Shown here piece by piece: positions 43,901-54,474 of a DNA stretch of 64,000 nt. Positions within the stretch are counted from its first letter, which is position 1; every line of letters begins with the position of its first letter. Both the position numbers and the translations under genes were made by a program. Source of the stretch: Spongilla lacustris (taxonomy: Eukaryota > Porifera > Demospongiae > Spongillida > Spongillidae); NCBI GenBank assembly GCA_949361645.1, contig OX442416.1:12459350-12523349 (forward strand), read 5' to 3'. Below the pieces are notes generated by a model that saw only the letters and a list, made by a program, of their open reading frames with translations, was not told the origin of the DNA and did not search any database.

Positions 43901-46814
43901 TATAGTCCAACATCTGGATCCTCCAGTTCAATATCTGTATCCTCCAGTTCAACATCCGGAACTGTGTCTAATTTAGCATTTGGATCAGCATCTACCTATG
44001 GATCTACATCTAGTTCAACTTCTGGATTTACCTCAAGTTCAATGCCTGGATCAACATCTGGATCCTCCAGTTCAACATCTGGATCCTCTAGTTCAACATC
44101 CGGAACTGTGTCTAGTTTAGCATTTGGACCAGCATCTACCTATGGAATTACATCTAGTTCAACTTCTGGATTTACCTCAAGTTCAATGCCAAGATCAACA
44201 TATAGTCCTACATCTGGATCCTCCAGTTCAACATCTGTATCCTCTAGTTCAACATCCGGAACTGTGTCTAGTTTAGCATTTGGACCAGCATCTACCTATG
44301 GATCTACATCTAGTTCAACTTCTGGATTTACCTCAAGTTCAATGCCTGAATCAACATACAGTGCAACATTTGTCTCCTCCAGTTCAACACCCAGTTCAAC
44401 ATCTGGATCCTTCAGTTCAACATTAACATCTGGAACTGAGTCTAGTTTAGCATTTGGATCAGCATTTACCGATGGATCTACATCTAGTTCAACTTCTGGA
44501 TCTTTCAGTTATATGTTAGGACCACTTCCTTCTAGCACTGTTGAAGTATCACTTCTTGTATCTACATTAAGTTCAACATTTGTATCTTTTCCTACTATTC
44601 CAACCTCTGGTCTACAGTTCAGCTCACCTATTATAAATTTTCCAATAGAATCACCTTCAACCCTTATCGTTACTGGACCACCAGTCGCCACTGCATCATA
44701 CCTCACTGGAGCTGTTTCTACCACTTTTAGCTCAACTGGTATTATTGGGCCAGTCCTCGTACAAGTGAGGTTGCTAGGTGTCAGTAACTGCACTGAGTGG
44801 AAAGTAAGTCATTTTAATATTATTTTGCAGCATACTGATATGTTTAGAAGTAGGAAGTACAACTGAAACATCAGATAATAGGATTACAATATATTGTACA
44901 CGAATACAAATATAGGTGTTGCAGTTCCATATATGTGCATAATCTAATAGCAGGATGCTAATGTTTTAGGTAGCACATTTGCATCAAAGAGTAGTAGTGC
45001 TGTAAAATTTCTCAGATGCAGATGATGCATGTAATAAATAATGATTCAAGAAAATTAGATTTTATTGTGTTACAGACATGTTTATATGTACACTAATGGA
45101 CTAAAAATCATAGTAATCTGATCACAAAACCTGTTCAAGTGTGTTTTAAGACTGGCTATACTAATTAGAAAGCGTTTATTCATTCACAGACGTTACCACA
45201 GGACTAATAATGTCCAATACACTTTGGATTGATAACATGTAATTAATATACATGTATAATGCCGTTTCTATGACAACGGTTACGCGCGGTGATTTGAATG
45301 TTAGAATTGAAAACCGCACGATTAAATAGTAGTTTTTCGCATGTTTCTGCAGTTCTTCTACTTCTGCATGGGATACCCATATTTAATCACTATACTAGGC
45401 ACATAGATCATTATTTTGAAACGCTTAGAGCGCTTGCAGACAAGCATCACAACTGCGAAAAATTAAGCACAAAATTCATCGTTTTCGTTAGGCAACTTAC
45501 ACAAACGATGTTACATTTCGTTGTGCCCACCCACTGTAGGTAGACTAGACCAGTATCAAAATATATTAACGGTTTTGTCCACAAACAACGATATTAATGG
45601 GAACTGGGTTTTGTGAAAACACAAAGAAACGCCCCCATATTTCGGAGCGCGATGCAATAAACGACTAAGGTTGCTATGACAACTATCAATTGAATAAATT
45701 TGCGGGATCATTGCCCAAAGATTTGGTATAAAGAGAATAATGTAAGAGCTCAGCAGCTTATATAATATCTCACTTTATTTGTGCTGCTGATTCTTTACAC
45801 AGGAAGACAGTGCAAAAACTCAAATGGTTTCGATGCTGATACAGGACAATGTAAATATTTACTGCTCATGTGGATTTGTTTTAATGTCACCAAGTATAGT
45901 TTGCTTTGATGACAGCAGCATCATCCTCAGAGGGACATCTGATGCAAAGTTGGTCTCATATCTACAAGCGTGGGTCAGTACAAAGGCCATCTCCCTTACA
46001 GTTCAGGGAACACTGCTCACTGTAGATAAAAGCTGTGCAGTGACAGTCCAGTCTGTAAACCAGGCTGGGTGCTCTGTCTCCAGCAGTGCTAGGCAGTCAG
46101 GATTATCTTCCAGTACTAAAGTGGGAGTTGCAGTGGGCGTGACTGTTGGATGTGTGGTTATTGCTGGAATTATTCTCAGTGCGATCTTTGCTCTCAGGAT
46201 GAAAGTTGTAAAAAACAGAAAAGTTTTTGTGTAAGATGTAGTGCAGTGAGTGTAATGGGAATGTACGTTAGTATTAGGCCTGTTGTAACGTTAGGTACAC
46301 GTTCACATTAAGAGCATATCTTATTCATGGACCTTGTTGGAACTATTGATTTAATATCTGCACAGTAGGCTGCATTAGTGTGCATTTAATTCAGTAAATC
46401 TTTTCCCCTACAATGTACAAGTAGTATCTTCTAGAATAGTTTATGCATTGTATTACAGTGAAATTTTTAATCTACTCTCTAGCTTATTGTGTATAGTTAA
46501 GAATTTTTTTTCAGAAACACTTGCATGATGAGCTAGAAAATTTAAATCATATGCATTACAATCATTCTATTACACATAGAATAGTTTTTGCAACACTGAC
46601 TCTTTTACCAGACATTGATGTTAGTGTGTATGATGTTGATTCATTGCTCTTTTTTAAAAACAGAAATCCGGATGCAGTGTATGAACAGAATTCTGCAGCT
46701 CTCAATGGATGCTATGATACTGTTAATAACTCTGAATTTAGCCTGAAGAATGGACAACCAATTCTACAAGGACAAGAAAACTGTGCTAAGACAGTTGAGA
46801 ATACTTATTTATAG
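40901..46814 (+). CDS. YHYH-domain, mucin-like transmembrane receptor (four exons)
   Basis: Exons: 40901-40909, 40973-44803, 45803-46230, 46664-46814. All junctions are GT-AG with matching phases, giving 1472 residues. The first intron (63 nt, GTACGT...GCACGCAG) is also open in frame, but removing it gives a clean signal peptide (MHKVFVISFLLASLG). Layout: YHYH ectodomain ~20-313 (HGGPGGNYHVHSG ~185; YHYH 262-265; GCFKGCP ~276), STSTAT repeats ~316-530, twelve Ser-rich repeats with SLAFGPASTYG ~565-1180, and a Thr/Pro stalk. A Cys-containing juxtamembrane module follows (~1250-1370: VNIYCSCGF, VSYLQAWV, LLTVDKSC), resembling modules I recall from demosponge membrane proteins. The TM helix is ~1386-1411. 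The 61-residue tail has Tyr in VYEQN, CYDTV and NTYL. The repeats are probably heavily O-glycosylated. The ligand and function are unknown. Confidence 0.85.
41908..42555 (+). repeat. 18-bp coding minisatellite (STSTAT/STSTPT)
   Basis: About 36 units of AGCACTAGTACTGCCACC, with variants changing Ala to Pro or Ser to Arg. The unit length is a multiple of three, so frame is kept. Long open frames also appear in another + frame (PPALVL repeats) and antisense (LVLVAV repeats), as by-products of the repeat. Confidence 0.95.
42770..44480 (+). repeat. Twelve ~135-156-bp coding repeats (Ser-rich)
   Basis: Each unit contains the codons for SSLAFGPASTYG, SSSTSGFTSSSMP, STYSPTSGSS and SSSTSG, differing by in-frame loss of a 21- or 24-bp block and by point changes (P/S at GPAS/GSAS). 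High similarity between units suggests active unequal exchange. Confidence 0.95.
45264..45277. promoter_or_regulatory. RFX X-box-like motif 1 (intron of YHYH-mucin gene)
   Basis: GTTTCTATGACAAC fits the degenerate X-box consensus GTHNYYATRRNAAC bound by RFX factors. A second match lies 405 bp downstream. Function here is inferred only from the motif. Confidence 0.35.
45669..45682. promoter_or_regulatory. RFX X-box-like motif 2
   Basis: GTTGCTATGACAAC also fits GTHNYYATRRNAAC. It lies 121 bp before the third exon (45803). The pair could mark an internal promoter or belong to a repeat. Confidence 0.35.
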
Positions 46815-47440
46815 GGCTGAACTATTAATTTAATATGTGAATGTGCTACAATTAAATTCATACATGCAGTTACATATTATTTATAAAATTGTTGTTTTGA
46901 AATTAAAACTGAAATTATAATAACATAATAGAGACATTTATCATATATCCATGTACGTAACAGAAGTGCTGATTGAAAACTATTTTTGTTTTTCTTAAAA
47001 AGAAGAAATTATACTGCGTTAAAATCACTAAATTGAACCGAGTAAAGCAACATACTCTTATTGGCTTTCCTTTTAAGGAAATACTACAACAATGCTTCCA
47101 CGCATTTCTATAGAACACCTAAACCTATGCTTAATGGCAGAATATGGAACATCATTGTCCGGTATTCTTACATGATCAATATTAAAATGCAGGAATCCAT
47201 TCCTGGATTTTCAGAAATTAGAAATGATTCTAACATTAGCATGTACATGTTCAATTAACCATTGAGCAATAAAAATTGACAAACTAGTACATTTAAGGTC
47301 CATAATATCTAGAACTCTGCATGCATGATCATTACTCCATGCTTTTCTATCAATTGATTAAATTCATACTCCTATAAGCCCTATGCGTATACATGTACCA
47401 TTATTCTCCAATAGTTAAGCTGGAATGTCATGAAAAATGC
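46815..47440. other. 3' region of the YHYH-mucin gene
   Basis: AT-rich and non-coding. The first good polyadenylation hexamer I see is AATAAA at 47268-47273, about 450 nt after the stop, so this interval is probably mostly 3' UTR. Confidence 0.4.
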
Positions 47441-49116
47441 ATTCAACCTAGTCCATAGACAAGCAATCCTCAAAGAATGTGCCGCTGATTTCCTATTGCT
47501 ATGAATTTCATCTGCTTCTATGGGATTCACTTGGGCTGATCAGTTCGGAATACGAAGTGCAGCAGGGTGACACCTTAGGCCCCTTGCTGATTTCAGTATC
47601 CCTCCAGAAGGTGGTATCAATCATTGATGCAGATAATGAATGCATGCATTTACATACTCCTGCACCTCACCTGTATATGGATAATGGGGTCCTTGCCGGT
47701 AATCATCTTGTAGTCCTTTGCGCTGTGCAACTGAGTGAGGAGTTGGCCCTGCTTTAGGTATCAATATCAATTTGTCAAAGCATGAGCTGTTTAGTAGGAT
47801 GGGCAATATACATCCTTTCCACCTTTGGTGAAGTGTTCACTCTTACCCAACCTTAACGATCTCTGAGGACTACCTGTAATGCTCTGAATTCATTGCAGAC
47901 AAGATAGCCGAATCCAAAATGCCTGGCCAGATAGAGGTGGCATAGATTGACCTTTAAACTTCTACATATGTGTTTTGCAGAATGGTGCACATTGCAAGGG
48001 CTACTCCTCCCAGCTTTGTATCAAATGGTTTAGCAGTGCAATAAATTGCATCATCCATTTAGAATCCTCAAGCAGCCAGCTCACATGCTGTGTGATAGAA
48101 AATAGTATTCAGTGTCACACAGACTCTGCATATGAAGTATATGCAGATGCATAGAAGTGTCCATATGCAGATGTCTGTATATATACACTTCAATTTAATG
48201 CATCTGCACATTCTTCATTGGCAGAGTCTAACTCTGCACACTATATGCTGTCATGCAGCACTGGCATAACTTAATTTGAGATTTGGTGTTCTGGGTTTTC
48301 GATAGGACTCTTATCATGCACCGCCTTCTTTTATTTCATCCTGTGCTTTATGGCATATTATCCAACCATGAGCACCTTAAGCATGCTATAGCATTGTTCA
48401 ATTCTAGAGTTTCACAGCCTGATGCAGTCACAATTGAATCTTTCCTAACTTTCCTCTCCATTCATTGACGGTGAATAGATGTTCTGCTCTGTACCCAAAC
48501 AGGGCAGGCTCCTGGCAATCTGTGGTCCCTTCTCTGGGTCGAGGCCTGAACCTGCAGTTTAACGAATTCCAGATAAATGGTGGCTAGAATTGGATACATC
48601 TGGCCATTGTACATGCCCCTGCTGCATTTGACACAGTAGGTCGTCATGCAGTAACATGTCGGTTACGTTGTTGTAATCATAACTTATTGTGTGACATGCT
48701 TGCAGATTTCTTTAGCTGAGCCCACCTGTCTGCTGCAGTAGAAAATGGCCACCACAATCATCAAAACCTAGCTGATTTGCTTGTCACAGGTTGGGACAAA
48801 GGTAGACCAACATCACATGGGCCACTTCACTCACTACTGTCATCTTGATCGAGAGAGTCCTGCTAAGGGGTTGGTGATGCAGCACGTGTAACAGATTTTG
48901 GAATATGTAGACCAATAGCCCCAAATGTCAAGAGCCTGTACCTCCTTGGCAGTAGAAACATATGGAATCTGGGCTGAGGTTGCTCAAGGAGCATTCCCCA
49001 GGCTTGCAGCCCATGCAACATGCCATTAACCAGTCAAGACCAAGGACATTAATTATTGGTGGAGGCTGACATACCAAGAGAACTTCATCCTGACTGTGTA
49101 TGAATATATCATATTG
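47440..49116 (+). mobile_element. LINE-type retrotransposon, degenerate RT to 3' end
   Basis: The + strand holds, in order but in shifting frames: the RT segment YEVQQGDTLGPLLISVSLQK, then LYMDNGVLAG (the catalytic YxDD-type box, second Asp changed to Asn). Next are LNLSKHEL and FPPLVKCSLLPNL, then VPSLGRGLNLQFNEFQIMVA (~48520-48600), VTGWDKGRP (~48785), and finally SLAVETYGIWAEVAQGAFPR before the end at ~49116. This is the collinear order of an invertebrate LINE ORF. The N-terminal part is missing, many stops are present, and it is not active. Confidence 0.75.
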
Positions 49117-49148
49117 TAGTGCCCGTGCCAAGAGGCAGGGCCGCCGAG

Positions 49149-49233
49149 AGGGGGGGGGGGGGGGGGGGGGGGGGCGGGGGGGGGGGGGGGGGGGGGGGGG
49201 GTGGGGGGGCGGGGGGGCGGGGGGGGGGGGGCT
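49149..49233 (+). repeat. Poly(G) tract, ~85 nt with rare T/C
   Basis: It is the longest G-rich run in the window, broken only by a few T and C, abutting the LINE 3' end. It is only ~540 nt before the assembly gap and is probably a sequencing problem area. Confidence 0.9.
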
Positions 49234-49771
49234 GCTGACCCCGGGGCCCGTCGTTAAACATGAGGCCCGGGCCGCCTGGCTGGTCTCTTTTTTTTTTTTT
49301 TGTGTGTGATTGATGTTTTGTTTTCAGTGATCATTGCGCAGGCGCAATAAAATTGTATACATGTACGTGTACTTTCGCGCGATCCGCGCGGAATAGAGTT
49401 TCGCCAAATTAATTTCAGTTCTAAAATGTACAAGCATAAGTCCGGGTGGCAGAAAAGAAAGGAAAGAGTTGTAAGAGAACAGAACCGCGCCCTACCAAAA
49501 GACACGACAAAATTTTTGAAATGTTTAGGCTTCATCACAAACACCTTCACCGACATAGCTAGGAACGACTGACGATCGCGATGATCTACATAACAATCAG
49601 TTCCAGTGCTGAGCATGAAATTGCATGGGTGTATTTGTCAAAAAGGAAATCAGGTAGCAAATTTGTTGGGTAGCTGCGCTTATAAATGCATGGGACTTGA
49701 ACCGACCGTTTGAAGTTTTGGGTGCACTTGGACTCTATGATTTGCTCTGTTCGTCAGCAGCCAGCATTAGA
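49234..49771. other. Unassigned DNA before the gap
   Basis: An open antisense frame (49616-49254) has mixed composition and ends in poly(K) from a T run. I find no domain. Confidence 0.4.
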
Positions 49772-49971
49772 NNNNNNNNNNNNNNNNNNNNNNNNNNNNN
49801 NNNNNNNNNNNNNNNNNNNNNNNNNNNNNNNNNNNNNNNNNNNNNNNNNNNNNNNNNNNNNNNNNNNNNNNNNNNNNNNNNNNNNNNNNNNNNNNNNNNN
49901 NNNNNNNNNNNNNNNNNNNNNNNNNNNNNNNNNNNNNNNNNNNNNNNNNNNNNNNNNNNNNNNNNNNNNNN
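49772..49971. other. Assembly gap (200 N)
   Basis: Exactly 200 N, so the true size is probably unknown. A copy of a dispersed repeat begins right after it. Confidence 0.99.
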
Positions 49972-49976
49972 TTTTT

Positions 49977-50080
49977 TGGCATTACACAATGCGTCGGCGA
50001 ATGAAAAACTTAAAACCTAATTTGTATAGCGAGCGGCGCTAGATGTGCTAGTCACTTTGAACAAAGCCTTGCATAGCTAT

Positions 50081-50111
<31 letters not shown>

Positions 50112-50455
50112 ATCCACGCTTGTGCGATGCGCATATACATGCATACAAAAATGGCTGAAAACTTATCAACGCCACCCGGTAAACCCCCGGTAAACCCCCC
50201 TCCCCCCCTCCCTTCAGCGTTCTTAGTGCATTCAAACAATACACGTAATGTGTGGTCAAGTGCAATGACGCAATATCGCCACGACAACAAAACAGCGTAG
50301 TGCAGTGGAACAAAGACGCACCATCTGCATAAATGTCATACATGTAATATATGATGGCTGCCATATACTTCACTTCACTTCTCCGGCCGGAACCCTGCCT
50401 TCATGGTGACAACGATGTGGACATTTATAACTAACGTGTTGTGACCACTTCACTC
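49977..50455. repeat. Dispersed repeat copy A (partner 57836-58445)
   Basis: It shares with copy B, in order: TGTCGGCGAATGAA-like, TTTGTATAGCGAGCGGCGCT, AGATGTGCTAGTCACT, CTTGCATA, CATCCACGCTTG, GAAAACTTATCAACGCCACC, a poly(C)-rich block, ACAAAGA.GCACCATCTGCAT, ATGATGGCTGCCATA and CCTGCCTTCAT.GTGACA. The poly(C) runs sit at different places (50081-50110 in A, 58087-58116 in B). Non-coding; probably a transposon without recognisable genes. Confidence 0.85.
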
Positions 50456-50775
50456 ACTACTATAATACTGTCATCTTGCATGGGAGAGTCCTGCCAAGGG
50501 GTTGGTGATGCAACACGTGTTGCAGATTTAGGAATGTGCAGACCAATAGCCCCAGGCCAAATGTCAAGAGCTAGGGTAGGGTTGGTTTGTACTACCTTAA
50601 TTGGCAGTAGAAACATATGGAAACTGGGCTAAGCTTGTTCAAGGAGCTTTCTCCAGGCTTGCAGCCCATGCAACTTGCCATTAGCCAGTTAAGACTAAGG
50701 ACATTAATTAGTGTTGGCTGACATATCAAGAGAACTTCATCCTAACTGTGTATGCAGGTATATCATATTGTAGCA
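50449..50775 (+). mobile_element. LINE 3'-end fragment, second copy
   Basis: It is about 85-90% similar by eye to 48818-49116 (GAGAGTCCTGC.AAGGGGTTGG, CAGTAGAAACATATGGAA, AGCCCATGCAAC.TGCCATTA), in the same orientation. It starts where the dispersed repeat copy A ends. Coding is destroyed by stops. Confidence 0.75.
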
Positions 50776-52430
50776 AGAGGATGACCAGGTAAGGTAATGC
50801 AGCGAGTAGTAATATATCTTACATACACAATGCACACACTTAAATACATAAAAAGTGCATGCGTCACTGATGGTCAAAGTTCACACATGATATATATATA
50901 TACATGGTGCTACATGTAGTCAGGTGAGTTGGAAGGTTGTATGTCCCATGTTACACTATGAACTACAAATTATTAACAATAATATACTACATAATAATGA
51001 TACACTATAAATACTTTTAAGATTTAACTGCCATAAAGGCCACTGAGGACAGCAACCCTTGTTTTGTTGGAACTGGTTGCTAGGCAAGAGGCCAGACATG
51101 ACAATGACTCCAATCACTCCATGGCTTTGGCACCACAAGCACAATTAGGTTTTACAACCATGGGGACACAGACTCACCCACACAATCCACCATTTGCCTC
51201 ATGCTACTTCAGCTCAGTAGCTCTGGTGGCTGCACCATGCAGTTGTGAGTACCACTTCCAACAAAATGTTTAAATTGAGCATTAAAGTTGATGGCTTACC
51301 CAGAGACCAGTTAGGCACCAGAATGTCAGCTGGGTGGGAGTGGCTACGGTCAAGGGTGAGGTTTCTTCCTGCCTCCATATTAACACTCAAGTAGGCCTCC
51401 GCTAGGGTGTCTTGGAGTATATTTTGGCAGGAGACAACATCTTGCAGGTAATAGCGTGATGGTCATGCTGAGCACACTCCCTGGATATAGGACACATATA
51501 GCACCACTAGTGCTGTAAAGGCCCAGCCACCATGCACTTGATGGCTACCTGAAGTTCTGACAACTGCAGATGGAGGCCAAGCCCCTCAGATTGTATTACA
51601 GAGATCCATGAGGCAGATGTGGGGAGGAGAATGAAAGAAGGGGAGCTCTATCTGTGGATAAGACTTCTCTAAGAGCAGATTTAAGTAATATAATAGCACA
51701 AATTGACAAAGTTCCACAGTATTGCCTATCTCACACCGTACAGTACAAATAATACACAATCTATCTACAATAATAATATGCACAGTTTACAGAGAGTGGG
51801 ACAGCATGACTCGAATAATTGCTCTTACAAGGGTCAACCTAAACCTTGCATTTATTGCTCAAAAGAGACTTAGAACAACACTGCCTCATGGACATGAGGG
51901 AGGCAAGTCTGGAAAGTGCTTGAATAGCCTCAGTAACCCAATGTACATGTGTGTCCACCATAAGAGTGATACAAGTTTCCTGCACCTTTCATCATTATGC
52001 CTATGCTTGCAAATCAGGGCAGCCAAGGCAGCTAACCTGCTGTCACACTAGCTCACGTCTTGAAAAACATATTCATTTAGTGTCAATATGACAGACAGGT
52101 CAAATGCCTCTGGCATACCTCGGACCCAGTTCGGAACAAGAATGATTATGTTACCATCCACCCACCTCTAGTTGCATGTGGAGCAAGACATGCATGGTGG
52201 CAAAATCATTGAAGAGATGTCTCTCAACCTGTTGTGATTTCTATATATATCTATTAGTAATACTCTAAACACTAACACTCAAACCCTAACCCCCTCATAA
52301 AAGTCAGTAGTGCAAGGTGAAATAAGTGTTCCTCTGATAGAGGCTGCATTCCCCCTAATGCATTCCCCCTAATAGCTATACCTTTTGATGTCACCAGTTT
52401 AGGCTGAGAGCCTGTGACCTAACTCTCTCA
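50776..52430. other. Intergenic, no supported gene
   Basis: The sequence has repeat-like phrases (for example 51060-51260 and 51890-52060, Cys/Ser-rich open frames) but no family I can name. It contains a TATATATATATA patch near 50890. Confidence 0.45.
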
Positions 52431-52436
52431 GGAAGA

Positions 52437-52760
52437 TTATGGAATGAGGGCTATATATGTACCCTCTGACGTTTCAAATAGCACTAGGGGTGAAACATGC
52501 CTGGGTGTCACTCCAGATATAGTGGACTGTGCCCAGGAGCATGTGGCATCCCAAACTAAACGTTTTCCGCTCTTCCATGGAATCATTGTGATGCCGTCAG
52601 GACATTTCCCATCACAGCAGTCTAGGCCCATGGGTTCCAGTCTGGAAGGAATGTGGGAAGTGGTCAGGGCTCGATGGATGATGTCATTTAGAGCAGTATG
52701 GTGGCAGTAACAAATTATTTCTTGATATAGCATAAAACAGTGCTGCACATAAATTGGCAT
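52437..52760 (-). mobile_element. LINE ORF fragment
   Basis: The - strand reads HRALTTSHIPSRLEPMGL, CDGKCPDGITMIPWKSGKRL and VWDATCSWAQ. This matches the segment just upstream of the C-terminal end in the same LINE-type RT proteins (pattern DGKRPDGITLVPWKxG..LVWDATCPDT). The frame leaves the family pattern after DATC, so it is truncated. Confidence 0.65.
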
Positions 52761-53582
52761 TCTGCCCCATGAGGTTGAGGCTGAGGTGTCTGTACAATGT
52801 CGCCACAGCTATAAGGCAAATCAGGTTGAAAATAATTCAAATGATATAAAATGCTCAGGGCTAGGTTGGTCATGCATGCATATGATTGGCTGTTGAGGCT
52901 TTTGGCATTTGGGGAGCTGAAGCTCGCTTATATCTTTCTCATCTTGTCTCTCACCTGGCTTTTAGACTATAAACCCACCTCAACTTGGTTCTTATCACCT
53001 ATAGCACACGCTATCCCGGGCATAATGGCATCAGCTCTGGTGTCTTAGGGTGGGTTCGTGTGTATTTAGTGTGCACTACTATTGCTGTACTTTATAATTG
53101 TATTCATGATAAGCATTCTGATGTTCTTGTTCCAAACTGCCTATGCGTCTTTTCCCCATGTCTAACACGTTAAACAAACACGTTTTTCAAGTACAAGCTA
53201 AGAAGGAGGTTCAGCTGCTTTGGCTGCCCATAACCTTTCATCAACTAGGTGTTGGGCGGTTGTTATATTGAGGCTATTTAACTGTGCATGCGCTTTCTCG
53301 ACTTGCCATTTTTCGCGAGGTAGGCTTTTATGTGCAGCCATGCAGTTTGACCTCAGTGAGAGCAGATTATCAAGCCGCCCCCCCCCCCCCCCCCCCCCCG
53401 GCCCCCGGCCCCCGGCCCCCTCCCACTGTACTAAATTGGGCATGGTATTGTTGTATACATATAGGTATAATATAGGTATGCACGAGATATTGAATGATTA
53501 TTTACATCTACACAACACTTTTGTAAGCTTATACAATGCATGTTTTTCACGGTGTCGGTCATATATTTGTCACTGCACTGCA
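52761..53582. other. Intergenic; poly(C) run and C/G-rich repeat
   Basis: A poly(C) run of ~22 at 53378-53399 is followed by GGCCCCC repeated three times. An antisense open frame (53443-53198) ending AERLWAAKAAEPPS-like residues looks partly protein-like but is not identified. Confidence 0.45.
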
Positions 53583-53771
53583 TCAATTTGGTGCTTCACG
53601 AAACTCAAACGTTGTTGCAGACTGCGGGTCGAGAGACAGAGTAACAGGTGCCGTGACTTCATCAGGATTGATCGACCAGTACAACTTCGTCCCCGAACAA
53701 GGGTCCCTCACTGATAGTGTCCCTAACTCAAAGTTGAACTCTTGGACAACCCCAGGTGTGCTGCTGTCTAC
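53583..53771 (-). CDS. Possible terminal coding exon, unidentified
   Basis: On the - strand a good acceptor (TACGTGCAG at 53772) opens a 62-residue frame. It starts VDSSTPGVVQEFNFELGTLS, contains DPCSGTKLYWSINPDEV and SLDPQSATTFEFREAPN, and stops at TGA. Residue use (Thr/Ser/Val/Phe alternation, few rare residues) suggests an extracellular beta-rich domain. The + strand is also open here, so the reading is not unique. No partner exon was found. Confidence 0.3.
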   Translation of the reverse strand, partial: VDSSTPGVVQEFNFELGTLSVRDPCSGTKLYWSINPDEVTAPVTLSLDPQSATTFEFREAPN

Positions 53772-53799
53772 CTGCACGTATACATGAAAAGCGGACAAA

Positions 53800-54470
53800 G
53801 AGGCGGAAGATTGCGGGTGAGAGCGGAATTTAATACATGCATGTGCATAAAATGTAGAGATAAATCGTAGACTGAGTAACTAATTTCTACATGTACATGT
53901 ACATGTACGTACATGCATTTACATAGTCACGAAAATGTGCTACTCGTCGTATTTTATATTGCAGCTTAACTCTTTAACGGCTAAAATTGATAACGCAATT
54001 TACTTCCGTGTAGCGGAATTAAAATTACACGTAATCTAAAATTAGATATCATGTGCTTCGCGCGTGATTATCTTTCGAACGGTGCGCAATTTGAATTGGG
54101 AAGCTTCTTTTAACGGTTAGATCGGCAGTTGACCTACATGCTACTAGTTCACGATCGCTATTACGACAACGGGAAGACACTCAGCGAGTGGATGCGGTGT
54201 TTGGGACAGACGCTACCGTTGCGATGGACGCCACCTAGAATGTAAGTTGTTGTAAATGGCTAAATGTGTCCTTTGTAACCAATCTAAAGGTTTATTTGTG
54301 TAGTTAGACAACTTTCTACAAATTCGTTCGTGCGTTTTGTGTGTTTGAACGTAGAGGAGTTAGCGCCATTGATTTGAATAAATTCAACGCGGAAGTTTTG
54401 TGGTTGACTGTTTGTGTAGATGAATAATCAAAGCTATTTATTTATTCAGGCGATTGTGGAGCAGGTGTAG
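53800..54470. other. Intergenic, nothing supported
   Basis: It holds an ACATGTACATGTACATGTACG array at 53889-53909 and otherwise no feature. Confidence 0.5.
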
Positions 54471-54474
54471 GATG

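Noticed and set aside
45298..45543. 81-codon frame in the YHYH-mucin intron
   Set aside because: Mixed composition but no splice link; including it would break the perfect phase match between exons ending 44803 and starting 45803.
49697..50042. Open frames running through the N gap
   Set aside because: They exist only because N is read as open; no evidence.
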